Shown here piece after piece: positions 18,785 through 26,964 of a DNA stretch of 64,000 bases. The notes under the pieces were generated by a model. That model had not been told where the DNA came from. It searched no databases and saw only the letters and a list, made by a program, of their open reading frames with translations. Source of the stretch: Erwinia sp. E602. Its GTDB lineage: Bacteria; Pseudomonadota; Gammaproteobacteria; Enterobacterales; Enterobacteriaceae. Position 1 is the first letter of the stretch, and every line of letters begins with the position of its first letter. Both the position numbers and the translations under genes were made by a program. The stretch is taken from contig NZ_CP046582.1 of NCBI RefSeq assembly GCF_018141005.1, forward strand, positions 248,001 through 312,000, in the 5' to 3' direction.

Positions 18785-18959
18785 GGTGCTGAACTCTTAA
18801 TAATTTGTTGCACAGTTTAACGGGCGAAACGTGCCGAGGAAACGTAAAAAGGGTGCTGTAACGCCCTCTGGAGAAAGTGTTAGACTAAGGGATTAATTAT
18901 CAGCTGAATTTTCATACCGGAACCGGACCGGTTTTTCCCGCGAGGAGCGTGGTGGCAAC

Positions 18960-20954
18960 ATGGCAAAGAATAAAAAACGTGGCTTTTTCTCCTGGCTTGG
19001 CCTTGGGCGTGAAGATAAGACGTCACAGGATGAAGAACAGCAGGCGTTAGAGCAGCAGGCCGCCGAACGTGCCGCGCAGGAAGCCGCCGACCGTGCCGCC
19101 GCAGAGCAGGCCGCACAGGCGGAAGCAGAAGAAAAAGTTCGCGCCGAAGCCGAGGCTGCGCGCGCAGAGGCCGAAAAAGCCCGTGCCGAGGCCGAAGCGG
19201 CCCGCGTTGAGGCAGAAGAGAAAGCCCGTGCGGAGGCCGAAGCGGCTCGTGTAGAGGCGGAAGAGAAAGCCCGTGCGGAGGCTGAAGCGGCCTGCGTTGA
19301 GGCAGAAGAGAAAGCCCGTGCGGAGGCCGAAGCGGCCCGCGTTGAGGCAGAAGAGAACGCCCGTGCGGCAGCTGAAGCGGCCCGCGTTGAGGCGGAAGAG
19401 AAAGCCCGTGCGGAGGCCGAAGCGGCCCGCGTTGAGGCAGAAGAGAAAGCCCGTGCGGAAGCTGAAGCGGCCCGCGTTGAGGCGGAAGAGAACGCCCGTG
19501 CGGTAGCTGACGCTGCCCGTACCGCATCAGAACAGCAGGCTGCTGCACATGCAGAAGCAGCTCTGGTAGCTGCTGAAATTGAAGCGGCGACTCGCACTGA
19601 AGCCGAAGCCGCTGCCCGCGCAGAGGCCGAAGCTGCTGCCCGTGCCGAAGCCGAAGCTGCTGCCCGTGCTGAGACAGAAGCCGCCGCCCGCGCAGAGGCC
19701 GAAGCTGCTGCCCGTGCTGAGACAGAAGCCGCTGCCCGTGCAGAGGCCGAAGCCTCCGCCCGCGCCGAAGCCGAAGCCGCTGCCCGTGCAGAGGCCGAAG
19801 CTGCTGCCCGCGCCGAAGCCGAAGCCGAAGCCGCTGCCCGCGCAGAGGCCGAAGCTGCTGCCCGCGCCGAAGCCGAAGCCGAAGCCGCTGCCCGCGCAGA
19901 GGCCGAAGCCGCCGCCCGTGCCGAAGCGGAGGCCATTGCTATTGCTGAATCCGAGGCTGAAGATGCGGCGCTGCTGGCAGAGCAGGAAGAAGCCGCCCGC
20001 TTAGCCGCGCAGGCCGGGCAGCCGCGTCCGACCAAAGAAGGTTTCTTCGCCCGCCTGAAACGCAGCCTGGTGAAAACCCGCCAGAACCTCGGGTCCGGCT
20101 TTATCAGCCTGTTCCGCGGCAAAAAAATCGACGATGACCTGTTTGAAGAGCTGGAAGAGCAGCTGCTGATCGCCGACGTTGGCGTGGAAACCACCCGCCG
20201 CATCATCGGCAACCTGACGCAGCAGGCCAGCCGTGGTCAGCTGCGCGATGCCGAAGCCTTGTACGGCCTGCTGAAAACAGAAATGGCCGGCATCCTGGCC
20301 GACGTGGAAGCGCCGCTGGATATCACGCCGAACAAGCCGTTTGTGATCCTGATGGTTGGCGTCAACGGCGTGGGTAAAACCACCACTATCGGCAAGCTGG
20401 CGCGCCAGTTCCAGGCCGAAGGCAAATCGGTGATGCTGGCCGCGGGGGATACCTTCCGCGCCGCCGCCGTTGAGCAGCTGCAGGTGTGGGGTCAGCGCAA
20501 TAATATTCCGGTAGTGGCCCAGCATACCGGTGCCGATTCCGCCTCGGTGATCTTCGATGCTATCCAGGCCGCCAAAGCGCGTAACGTCGACGTGTTGATC
20601 GCCGATACCGCCGGCCGCCTGCAGAACAAAGCGCATCTGATGGAAGAGCTGAAAAAGATCACCCGCGTGATGAAGAAGCTGGACGAGGACGCGCCGCACG
20701 AGGTGATGCTGACCATTGATGCCAGCACCGGCCAGAATGCGATTAGCCAGACTAAACTGTTCCACGAGGCCGTCGGCCTGACCGGAATTACCCTGACCAA
20801 GCTGGACGGTACGGCGAAGGGTGGGGTGATCTTCTCGGTGGCCGATCAGTTCAACATTCCGATTCGCTATATCGGCGTGGGTGAAGGCATTGAAGATTTG
20901 CGATCGTTTAAGGCTGACGATTTTATTGAGGCACTTTTTGCCCGAGAGGACTAA
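18960..20954 (+). CDS. ftsY: Signal recognition particle receptor FtsY with expanded repetitive A domain
   Basis: The 664-residue protein is far longer than the 497 residues of E. coli FtsY. The extra length lies in the N-terminal acidic A domain (about 25-355), made almost wholly of Ala, Glu and Arg repeats. The basic, hydrophobic start KNKKRGFFSWLGLG is conserved and contacts membrane. The NG domain begins near 357 and carries GVNGVGKTTT (466-475), DTFRAAA, DTAGR and TKLDG. It docks SRP-ribosome complexes at the SecYEG translocon. ftsE starts five bases after its stop, as one operon with ftsX. Confidence 0.97.
   Translation: MAKNKKRGFFSWLGLGREDKTSQDEEQQALEQQAAERAAQEAADRAAAEQAAQAEAEEKVRAEAEAARAEAEKARAEAEAARVEAEEKARAEAEAARVEAEEKARAEAEAACVEAEEKARAEAEAARVEAEENARAAAEAARVEAEEKARAEAEAARVEAEEKARAEAEAARVEAEENARAVADAARTASEQQAAAHAEAALVAAEIEAATRTEAEAAARAEAEAAARAEAEAAARAETEAAARAEAEAAARAETEAAARAEAEASARAEAEAAARAEAEAAARAEAEAEAAARAEAEAAARAEAEAEAAARAEAEAAARAEAEAIAIAESEAEDAALLAEQEEAARLAAQAGQPRPTKEGFFARLKRSLVKTRQNLGSGFISLFRGKKIDDDLFEELEEQLLIADVGVETTRRIIGNLTQQASRGQLRDAEALYGLLKTEMAGILADVEAPLDITPNKPFVILMVGVNGVGKTTTIGKLARQFQAEGKSVMLAAGDTFRAAAVEQLQVWGQRNNIPVVAQHTGADSASVIFDAIQAAKARNVDVLIADTAGRLQNKAHLMEELKKITRVMKKLDEDAPHEVMLTIDASTGQNAISQTKLFHEAVGLTGITLTKLDGTAKGGVIFSVADQFNIPIRYIGVGEGIEDLRSFKADDFIEALFARED
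19140..19919 (+). repeat. Coding tandem repeats in ftsY: 45-bp and 24-bp units
   Basis: Two arrays lie in the A domain. The first encodes one 14-residue unit and then seven 15-residue units of the form RAEAEAARVEAEEKA (residues 61-179). The second encodes about thirteen units of AEAEAAAR, two of them lengthened by an extra AE (residues 213-320). All unit lengths are multiples of three bases, so copy-number change keeps the frame. Near-identical codons between units suggest recent slippage or recombination. Confidence 0.9.
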
Positions 20955-20959
20955 TTAGG

Positions 20960-21628
20960 ATGATTCGCTTTGAAGAAGTCAGTAAGGCTTATCTCGGCGG
21001 TCGGCAAGCGCTGCAGGGGGTCGATTTTCATCTGCGTCCCGGCGAAATGGCGTTTCTGACCGGACACTCCGGGGCGGGGAAAAGTACCTTGCTGAAGCTG
21101 ATTTGTGGCATTGAACGCCCGAGTGCCGGGCATATCTGGTTCGGCGGCCACGATATCAGCCGTCTGAAAAGCCGTGAAGTGCCGTTTCTGCGCCGGCAGA
21201 TTGGCATGATCTTCCAGGATCATCATCTGCTGATGGATCGCTCGGTGTATGACAACGTCGCTATCCCGCTGATTATTGCCGGGGCCAGCGGCGAAGATAT
21301 ACGCCGCCGCGTTTCTGCCGCGCTGGATAAGGTCGGCCTGCTCGACAAAGCGAAGAGCTTCCCGATCCAGCTCTCCGGCGGTGAACAGCAGCGCGTGGGC
21401 ATTGCCCGTGCGGTGGTCAACAAGCCGGCGGTGCTGCTGGCCGATGAACCGACCGGTAACCTCGATGAAGCGCTGTCAGAAGATATTCTGCGGTTGTTTG
21501 AAGAGTTTAACCGCGTTGGGGTGACGGTGCTGATGGCGACCCATGATATGGGGCTGATCGCCCGCCGCAACTATCGCCTGATGACGCTGAGCCAGGGACG
21601 ACTGCACGGAGGTTATCGTGGTGAATAA
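20960..21628 (+). CDS. ftsE: Cell division ABC transporter ATP-binding protein FtsE
   Basis: The 222-residue ATPase has Walker [10 protein letters not shown] (35-43), signature LSGGEQQR and Walker B VLLADEP. With FtsX it forms a complex at the division septum that activates the EnvC-AmiA/B peptidoglycan hydrolases and helps divisome assembly. It starts five bases after ftsY and overlaps ftsX by 11 bases. Confidence 0.97.
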   Translation: MIRFEEVSKAYLGGRQALQGVDFHLRPGEMAFLTGHSGAGKSTLLKLICGIERPSAGHIWFGGHDISRLKSREVPFLRRQIGMIFQDHHLLMDRSVYDNVAIPLIIAGASGEDIRRRVSAALDKVGLLDKAKSFPIQLSGGEQQRVGIARAVVNKPAVLLADEPTGNLDEALSEDILRLFEEFNRVGVTVLMATHDMGLIARRNYRLMTLSQGRLHGGYRGE

Positions 21629-22610
21629 GCGTAATGCCCGCTCGACGGCGCCCAAAGCGAAGCCGCAGAAGGTGCCGTCTAAAAGTAAGGCGCTGAAGGG
21701 CGGCTGGCAGGAGCAGTGGCGCTACGCAATGCGTGGCTCACTCTCGGATATGTGGCGTCAGCCGCTGGCGACCCTGCTGACCATTATGGTGATTGCCATT
21801 TCACTGACCCTGCCGAGCGTCTGCTATCTGGTGTGGAAGAACGTCAGCCAGGCCGCCGACCAGTGGTACCCCGCGCCGCAGATTACCGTTTACCTGAGCA
21901 AGACGCTGGATGATGATGCCGCCTTAGGCGTGGTTAATCAGCTGAAGCAGGAAGAGGGCGTGGAGAAGGTCAACTATCTGTCGCGGGAAGAGGCGCAGGG
22001 CGAGTTCCGCAACTGGTCCGGCTTTGGCGGCGCGATGGATATGCTGGAACAGAACCCATTACCGGCGGTGGCCATCATTACGCCGAAGCTCAGTTTCCAG
22101 GGCACCGACAGCATGACCACCCTGCGCGATCGCGTGGCGAAGGTGCAGGGTATTGATGAGGTGAAGATGGACGACAGCTGGTTTGCCCGCCTGGCGGCGC
22201 TGACCGGGCTGGTGGGCCAGGTGGCGGCGATGATCGGCGTGCTGATGATAGTGGCGGTGTTCCTGGTGATCGGCAACAGCGTGCGCCTGAGCATCTTCTC
22301 GCGGCGCGATACCATCAACGTGCAGAAGCTGATCGGCGCTACCGACGGCTTTATCCTGCGGCCGTTCCTCTACGGTGGTGCGCTGCTGGGCTTTAGCGGC
22401 GCGCTGCTGTCGCTGGTGCTGTCGGAAATCCTGGTACTGCGGCTGGAGTCGGTGGTGGCCGAGGTGGCGACGGTGTTTGGCACCACCTTTGCGCTGCACG
22501 GCCTCGGCTGGGATGAAGGCCTGCTGCTGCTGCTGATAGCCGCGATGATTGGCTGGATTGCGGCCTGGCTGGCGACGGTGCAACATTTACGCCGATTTAC
22601 GCCGCAGTAA
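21618..22610 (+). CDS. ftsX: Cell division membrane protein FtsX
   Basis: The 330-residue protein has a basic cytoplasmic tail (about 45 residues), one transmembrane helix, a periplasmic domain, then three helices, as in FtsX/MacB-type permeases. Two consecutive GTG codons (21618 and 21621) follow CGGAGG; either could be the start, the first being five bases and the second eight bases away. It overlaps ftsE, implying coupled translation. It transmits ATP hydrolysis by FtsE to periplasmic EnvC. Confidence 0.95.
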   Translation: MVNKRNARSTAPKAKPQKVPSKSKALKGGWQEQWRYAMRGSLSDMWRQPLATLLTIMVIAISLTLPSVCYLVWKNVSQAADQWYPAPQITVYLSKTLDDDAALGVVNQLKQEEGVEKVNYLSREEAQGEFRNWSGFGGAMDMLEQNPLPAVAIITPKLSFQGTDSMTTLRDRVAKVQGIDEVKMDDSWFARLAALTGLVGQVAAMIGVLMIVAVFLVIGNSVRLSIFSRRDTINVQKLIGATDGFILRPFLYGGALLGFSGALLSLVLSEILVLRLESVVAEVATVFGTTFALHGLGWDEGLLLLLIAAMIGWIAAWLATVQHLRRFTPQ

Positions 22611-22631
22611 CGCATTAACACGTTTTTTTGA

Positions 22632-22781
22632 TATAATCTTCCTCTGCTGCGTGAGCCTGTGCCGCAGAGGAAGTTCATCAGTTTGTCACTTCCCCCTGCC
22701 ATCCTTACCGCCGCCGCGCAACAGCAGATCTCATGCTTATCCACCGATCCAACTGAACTTGTGGATAACTCTGATGTCTGA
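22632..22781 (+). promoter_or_regulatory. rpoH control region: extended -10 promoter, DnaA boxes and sigma-E promoter
   Basis: TGATATAAT (22629-22637) is an extended -10 with no good -35. Right after it a 10-bp stem-loop forms (CTTCCTCTGC with GCAGAGGAAG, 22638-22673). TTATCCACC (22737-22745) and the inverted TGTGGATAA (22760-22768) are DnaA boxes. GAACTT (22755-22760), 16 bp, TCTGA (22777-22781) matches the sigma-E promoter P3 of E. coli rpoH, where one DnaA box also overlaps the -35. Heat, envelope-stress and replication signals therefore appear to be conserved. Confidence 0.8.
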
Positions 22782-22903
22782 ATTTAAGACACTGACGCAT
22801 AATGGCGCACAGATTGCTTCCTAATCCGTTAGCGATTCGCGTAGTGTAGTCAGCCGCGTCAGGGAGTGGCGCAACCACGATAGTTGATACAGAGAGGGTT
22901 TGA

Positions 22904-23758
22904 ATGACCAAAGAAATGCAAACTTTAGCTATTGCTCCTTTAGGCAACCTGGATGCGTACATCCGGGCGGCCAATGCCTGGCCTATGCTGACGGCAGAAG
23001 AGGAAAAAGCGCTGGCTGAACGGCTGCATTACCAGGCTGATCTGGAAGCAGCAAAAACGCTGATCCTGTCTCACCTGCGCTTTGTTGTTCACGTCGCTCG
23101 TAATTACTCCGGTTATGGCCTGCCGCAGGCGGACCTGATCCAGGAAGGTAACATCGGCCTGATGAAAGCCGTGCGCCGTTTCAACCCGGAAGTGGGTGTG
23201 CGCCTGGTCTCCTTCGCCGTGCACTGGATTAAAGCGGAGATCCATGAATACGTGCTGCGTAACTGGCGTATTGTGAAGGTCGCGACGACTAAAGCTCAGC
23301 GTAAGCTGTTCTTTAACCTGCGTAAAAGCAAACAGCGCCTCGGCTGGTTCAATCAGGATGAGGTCGAAATGGTGGCGCGCGAGCTGGGCGTTTCCAGCAA
23401 AGACGTCCGCGAGATGGAGTCGCGCATGTCCGCGCAGGACATGACCTTTGACCCGACGCCGGAAGATGAAGGCGAAGGCCGCTCCATGGCGCCGATGCTC
23501 TATCTGCAGGATAAAACCTCTGACTTTGCCAACGGCATCGAGGAAGACAACTGGGACGATCACGCCGCCGACAAGCTGAGCGATGCGATGCTGGCGCTGG
23601 ACGAGCGTAGCCAGCACATTATCCGCGCCCGCTGGCTGGACGATGATAACAAGACCACCCTGCAGGAGCTGGCCGACCAGTATGGCGTCTCCGCCGAGCG
23701 CGTGCGTCAGCTGGAAAAGAACGCCATGAAAAAGCTGCGTATGGCGATTGAGGCCTGA
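22904..23758 (+). CDS. rpoH: Heat-shock sigma factor sigma-32
   Basis: The 284-residue sigma factor has the rpoH box ([16 protein letters not shown]), region 2 ([24 protein letters not shown] in part) and the region 4 helix-turn-helix ([18 protein letters not shown]). It directs RNA polymerase to chaperone and protease genes. AGAGAGGG precedes the ATG. In E. coli the leader and early coding sequence form an RNA thermometer; the early coding region here is similar enough to expect that, but I did not fold it. No separate terminator is seen before the small RNA at 23807. Confidence 0.97.
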   Translation: MTKEMQTLAIAPLGNLDAYIRAANAWPMLTAEEEKALAERLHYQADLEAAKTLILSHLRFVVHVARNYSGYGLPQADLIQEGNIGLMKAVRRFNPEVGVRLVSFAVHWIKAEIHEYVLRNWRIVKVATTKAQRKLFFNLRKSKQRLGWFNQDEVEMVARELGVSSKDVREMESRMSAQDMTFDPTPEDEGEGRSMAPMLYLQDKTSDFANGIEEDNWDDHAADKLSDAMLALDERSQHIIRARWLDDDNKTTLQELADQYGVSAERVRQLEKNAMKKLRMAIEA

Positions 23759-23771
23759 CTTCGCAGAGTGC

Positions 23772-23800
23772 TTGAACCACGTTCTAAATTAGCTTAATAT
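23772..23800 (+). promoter_or_regulatory. Putative promoter of small RNA copy A
   Basis: TTGAAC (23772-23777), a 17-bp spacer and TAATAT (23795-23800) begin 14 bases after the rpoH stop. The predicted start is near 23807. The distance from the -10 to the conserved GCTTGTGCTTGCG is ten bases, the same as in copy B. Confidence 0.5.
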
Positions 23801-23806
23801 CTGTTC

Positions 23807-23903
23807 ACTGGCTTGTGCTTGCGTTACGTTGGTAACCATAGTTCGCCGCGAAGGCCGCTAACCTGACCGGCACAAAGAAACCGCTCCCTGGGGCGGTTTT
23901 TTT
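23807..23903 (+). ncRNA. Candidate antitoxin small RNA, copy A
   Basis: This roughly 97-base element is homologous to copy B at 24305-24402. The conserved parts are GCTTGTGCTTGCGTTACG, then GTTGGTAACCA, GGCCGCTAACC and GACCNGCACAAA, and a terminator. Here the terminator stem is ACCGC/GCGGT with seven T. The 15 bases at 23811-23825 are complementary (one G-U) to the leader of the opposite-strand small protein gene. It could also serve as the rpoH terminator. No match to a named RNA family is recognised. Confidence 0.6.
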
Positions 23904-23940
23904 ATGCCTGCTGTCTGTGTTTTACCTGGTTTTGAAGTGA

Positions 23941-23960
23941 GCCGCCCGTTGCCGGGCGGC
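23941..23960 (-). terminator. Stem-loop at the 3' end of the small hydrophobic protein gene
   Basis: A perfect 8-bp stem, GCCGCCCG with CGGGCGGC around a four-base loop, begins seven bases after the stop codon on the minus strand. The following sequence is not T-rich, so it may stabilise the mRNA end rather than be a classic terminator. Confidence 0.45.
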
Positions 23961-23967
23961 CACCGGC

Positions 23968-24087
23968 TTACTTGCCTGCCATGTTGATGATCACTGAAAT
24001 CGAGTTATTGGAGATGCTCCAGCCCCCGGTTCCGGCTAACAGCAGCGCGGCAGAGACAACGAGAACAATACGCAGGTATCGTTTCAT
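23968..24087 (-). CDS. Small hydrophobic protein, candidate type I toxin
   Basis: The 39-residue peptide begins MKRYLR, followed by a hydrophobic helix (IVLVVSAALLLAGTGG, about 7-22) and a short polar tail ending in GK. ATG 24087 is preceded by AAGGA at proper spacing. That site sits in a small hairpin, GCGGTC/GACCGC around a nine-base loop (24091-24111), suggesting translational control. The leader (24152-24171) is complementary to the two flanking small RNAs. A longer frame opening at 24180 has no supporting ribosome site. I do not recognise a named family. It could instead be a harmless small membrane protein. Confidence 0.55.
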   Translation of the reverse strand: MKRYLRIVLVVSAALLLAGTGGWSISNNSISVIINMAGK

Positions 24088-24239
24088 TGCGCGGTCCTTG
24101 CAACAGACCGCTTCACGGTGCCACCACCGGAGATGAAACCGTGAATGCAAGCACTCGCTTGTGCTTACGTTTACGGCCATTGGATATCCTTTCCTGAATC
24201 CGGTGCCCGCTTGCTAAGGCGGCGAAAAGGCCCGCAGGT

Positions 24240-24247
24240 ATTGTATA
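24240..24247 (-). promoter_or_regulatory. Possible -10 region of the small hydrophobic protein mRNA
   Basis: On the minus strand TATACAAT lies about 150 bases upstream of the ATG, which would give a long structured leader containing the small-RNA target. No good -35 is visible, so this is tentative. Confidence 0.3.
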
Positions 24248-24269
24248 CATCTTCACCACCCTAAGATAC

Positions 24270-24298
24270 TTGACACTCGCCTGATTGCAGCTCAGTAT
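24270..24298 (+). promoter_or_regulatory. Putative promoter of small RNA copy B
   Basis: A perfect TTGACA (24270-24275), 17 bp, and CAGTAT (24293-24298) put the start near 24305. This lies ten bases before GCTTGTGC, as in copy A. Confidence 0.5.
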
Positions 24299-24304
24299 AC
24301 AAAC

Positions 24305-24402
24305 ACTCGCTTGTGCTTGCGTTACGTTGGTAACCAAAGCCCTGCTGGAAAGGCCGCTAACCCGACCAGCACAAATCGACCGCCGCTACGGCGGTTTTTT
24401 TG
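24305..24402 (+). ncRNA. Candidate antitoxin small RNA, copy B
   Basis: This roughly 98-base homolog of copy A lies 498 bases downstream on the same strand. Its 5' bases CACTCGCTTGTGCTTGCGTT (24304-24323) can form 20 contiguous pairs (one G-U) with the leader of the small protein mRNA. The internal stem TGCTGG/CCAGCA here is GCCG/CGGC in copy A, a compensatory change. The terminator stem is ACCGCCG/CGGCGGT with seven T. Confidence 0.65.
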
Positions 24403-24469
24403 TTTCTGGCTTCAGAAAGTGAGTAATCAACACCATCTCTGACCGCAATTTTGTTCAAGGCTGAAAACG

Positions 24470-25318
24470 ATGGATGACAACGCTGCACCCGGTGAGAAAG
24501 CCACGCTGTTCTGCCTTGAGGAACTCGACGGGCTGACCATGCTGGAGGCGAACTACCACCGCCGTCGCTTTCCGCGCCACGTGCATGAAACCTTCTGCGT
24601 CGGCGTGATTGAGACCGGCGCGCAGCGCTTCTGGCGTTCCGGCGGCGACCACGTGGCCCCCAGCGGCGATATTATTCTGGTCAACGCCGATGAGGTGCAT
24701 ACCGGCTGTTCGGAGGTGGAAGGCGGCTGGTCCTACCGGGCAATCTATCCGCACCCTGACCTGTTTGCCCGCCTGTCGCCCGGCGCGGATCCGGGGGCGG
24801 TGCCGTGGTTCCCGGACGCTGTGCTGCACGACCCGGCGCTGTCGGCGCAGCTGCGGCTGCTGTTTTCCCTGCTGCCGGAGCAGGGCAATACGCTGCTGAA
24901 AGAGTCGCTGCTGCTGACCGCCTTCGCCTGGCTGGTGATGCGCTACAGCCGCACCCGCGTGGTGCCGGCGGCCGTCGCCGATGCTACGCGGGCGGTACTG
25001 CCGGTGCGTGAGCTGATGGCTGCCCATCCGGAGCAGAACTGGTCGCTGCAGCAGCTGGCGGAGATAGCCGGGCTTAGTCCGTGGTACTTCCTGCGCCAGT
25101 TCAAAAAAAGCCTGGGGATGACGCCGCACGCCTGGCTGTTACAGCAGCGGCTGTGCCGGGCGCGGGAAGGGCTGGATCGCGGTGAAGCGATTGCCCAGGT
25201 GTCGCTGCGCTGCGGCTTCTCCGATCAAAGCCACTTCACCCGTCACTTTAAAAACTCAATCGGCATCACGCCGGGTGACTACGTGCAGGCGCGCAGAAGG
25301 CAGCCCTCGCGCCGCTGA
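24470..25318 (+). CDS. AraC-family transcriptional regulator
   Basis: The 282-residue protein has an N-terminal cupin-like effector domain (FPRHVHETFCVGVIETG, about 25-120). The C-terminal AraC DNA-binding domain has two helix-turn-helix units (LQQLAEIAGLSPWYFLRQF near 197-215, then VSLRCGFSDQSHFTRHFK). It lies 79 bp upstream of azlC on the same strand and probably controls the azlCD exporter in response to a small effector. Both genes are accessory relative to the E. coli order. Confidence 0.85.
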   Translation: MDDNAAPGEKATLFCLEELDGLTMLEANYHRRRFPRHVHETFCVGVIETGAQRFWRSGGDHVAPSGDIILVNADEVHTGCSEVEGGWSYRAIYPHPDLFARLSPGADPGAVPWFPDAVLHDPALSAQLRLLFSLLPEQGNTLLKESLLLTAFAWLVMRYSRTRVVPAAVADATRAVLPVRELMAAHPEQNWSLQQLAEIAGLSPWYFLRQFKKSLGMTPHAWLLQQRLCRAREGLDRGEAIAQVSLRCGFSDQSHFTRHFKNSIGITPGDYVQARRRQPSRR

Positions 25319-25397
25319 ACCGGCGCAATTTCCTTCAAGCTTTCATACCCGCCCGGCCGTCACACTGCCTGCTGATTTTTTTACAGGAACCTGCGTG

Positions 25398-26120
25398 ATG
25401 GATAATGTACTGCTCTCTGAACGATCGGGCCCGCAACGGCCGTGGTCCGGTTTTTTTCGCGGCGCGGTGGCGATGCTGCCGCTGTGCCTGTCGGTGATCC
25501 CGTGGGGGATCCTCGCCGGTTCGATGGCGGTGCAGGCCGGGCTGACCTTTGCCCAGAGCCTTGGGATGTCGGCGATTATCTTTGCCGGTGCCGCCCAGCT
25601 GGTGACGCTGGGGCTGCTGCTCTCCGGCGGCAGCGTGCTGACCATCGTGGTCTCGGTGTTTTTTATTACCTCTCAACACCTGCTGTACGGCCTGACGCTG
25701 CGCGAAACCGTGGCGCGGATGGCGCTGCGTTACCGGCTGCCGATTGGTTATCTGCTGTGCGATGAGCTGTTTGCCCTCGCCAGCGCGCAGCCGAAGGAGA
25801 AGCTGACGCCGGGCTATCTGATCGGCGCGGGCCTGTGCTTTTACCTGTGCTGGGTGCTGTTCAGCCTGGCGGGAGTGGTGATGGCCTCGGCGATCCCGGA
25901 TCTGGACCGCTGGCATCTCGACTTCTCCATTGTCGCCACCTTTATCACCATCGTGGTACCGATGGTTCAATCACGCAGCGTGCTGTGTGGCGTGGTGGTA
26001 TCGCTGCTGCTGTCGATGATCCTCAGCCTGTACCGGGTTGAGGGAGCAATCGTGATCGCCGGACTGAGCGGCATGCTTGCGGCGGTGGCGGTTGCCCGCC
26101 TGACCCAGGGGGCAAAATGA
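25398..26120 (+). CDS. azlC: Branched-chain amino acid exporter large subunit AzlC
   Basis: I start at ATG 25398, preceded by AGGA nine bases upstream, giving 240 residues; the open frame extends back into the AraC gene. The protein has multiple membrane helices and AzlC/YgaZ signatures such as LSVIPWGILAGSMA and FITSQHLLYGLTLRE. With AzlD it exports Val, Leu, Ile or analogues. The stop overlaps the azlD start (ATGA), so the two are translationally coupled. Confidence 0.88.
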   Translation: MDNVLLSERSGPQRPWSGFFRGAVAMLPLCLSVIPWGILAGSMAVQAGLTFAQSLGMSAIIFAGAAQLVTLGLLLSGGSVLTIVVSVFFITSQHLLYGLTLRETVARMALRYRLPIGYLLCDELFALASAQPKEKLTPGYLIGAGLCFYLCWVLFSLAGVVMASAIPDLDRWHLDFSIVATFITIVVPMVQSRSVLCGVVVSLLLSMILSLYRVEGAIVIAGLSGMLAAVAVARLTQGAK

Positions 26121-26428
26121 GCTGGACGTTGCTGCTGGCGCTGGCGGCGCTGGTGTTCTTTAACCGCTACGTATTTCTGGAACCTATGGTGCCGGTGCGG
26201 CTGCCCGCGCTGCTGCGTGAGGCGCTGAAGTATTCGGCCCCCTGCCTGCTGACCGCCATCTGTGGGCCGATTATTCTGCTGCACGACGGGGCCGTGCGCG
26301 GGATGGCGGATAATCCTTACCTGTACGGTGCAGTGGCCGGGGTAGTCATTGCCGCCCGGGTACGGCATATGGTGCTGAGCGTACTGCTGATTCTGGGGGT
26401 GTTTTACCTGATAAGCTGGCTGTTGTAA
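26117..26428 (+). CDS. azlD: Branched-chain amino acid exporter small subunit AzlD
   Basis: The 103-residue protein has three or four membrane helices and typical AzlD/YgaH segments (FFNRYVFLEPMVPVRLP, AAVAGVVIAARVRH in part). It overlaps azlC by four bases. It forms the export complex with AzlC. There is no obvious terminator between its stop and the convergent panM gene. Confidence 0.85.
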   Translation: MSWTLLLALAALVFFNRYVFLEPMVPVRLPALLREALKYSAPCLLTAICGPIILLHDGAVRGMADNPYLYGAVAGVVIAARVRHMVLSVLLILGVFYLISWLL

Positions 26429-26520
26429 GTCAGGTACTGGCGGGTAACGCGGCATGAAATCCGGTTAGTTGCAGGTCGTTGCGACGCTATGCGGTTGCCA
26501 GGTTTCTGGTGGTATCGTCT

Positions 26521-26550
26521 CGCCGCCCGCCGCCCGCCGCCCGCCGCCCG
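26521..26550. repeat. Short tandem repeat, 7-bp unit CGCCGCC
   Basis: Four perfect copies of CGCCGCC follow one another in the 131-base gap between the convergent azlD and panM. The unit length is not a multiple of three and the array is non-coding. Confidence 0.85.
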
Positions 26551-26559
26551 TCAGTGACG

Positions 26560-26964
26560 TTAGGGTAAGCCGTTGCACGTCTTCCGCCAGCCATCAGCAC
26601 CGGGGGTAAAGCCTGCTGCCTGCATAAAGGCGGAAATTACCTCCGGGTCTGATGAACCATCCTGCGCCACCCACCACCGTGTCACCTGCGGGTTATGCGC
26701 CAGCACCTCTTCCAGCAGGTAGAGCCCGACGCCTCGCCGGCGGGTCACTTCGCGGACTTCCAGCTGCGTCAGCCGCCCGTGTGCACCCTCGATCCCGACC
26801 TTTACCGCCGCCAGCAGCCGATCGTTAAATTTAGCCGCATAAAGTTGCTGCTCGCTGCTCAGCTGTTGCGCCAGCGCGGGAAGTTCGGTGCGGGGCCAGA
26901 TTTTGCCGAGGTCGATAAAATCCTGGGCAGAGAGCTGTTGCAGGCGGATGACGGAAAGTTTCAT
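26560..26964 (-). CDS. panM: PanD maturation factor / acetyltransferase-like PanM
   Basis: I start at ATG 26964 (MKLSVIRLQQLSAQD), giving 134 residues, close to the 127 of E. coli. The frame extends upstream without support. The GNAT-fold acetyl-CoA motif VREVTRRRGVGLYLLEEVL is clear. PanM (YhhK) triggers self-cleavage of the PanD zymogen and senses coenzyme A, linking to pantothenate synthesis. As in E. coli it lies in the liv region, here divergent from livK. Confidence 0.88.
   Translation of the reverse strand: MKLSVIRLQQLSAQDFIDLGKIWPRTELPALAQQLSSEQQLYAAKFNDRLLAAVKVGIEGAHGRLTQLEVREVTRRRGVGLYLLEEVLAHNPQVTRWWVAQDGSSDPEVISAFMQAAGFTPGADGWRKTCNGLP

Noticed and set aside
18893..20212. 439-codon open frame opposite ftsY
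   Set aside because: It mirrors the Ala/Glu/Arg repeats of ftsY; biased codons keep the antisense frame open. It has no start signal or protein-like composition.
24240..24300. LexA box near the candidate toxin promoter
   Set aside because: CTG and CAG triplets are nine rather than ten bases apart and the AT core does not match.
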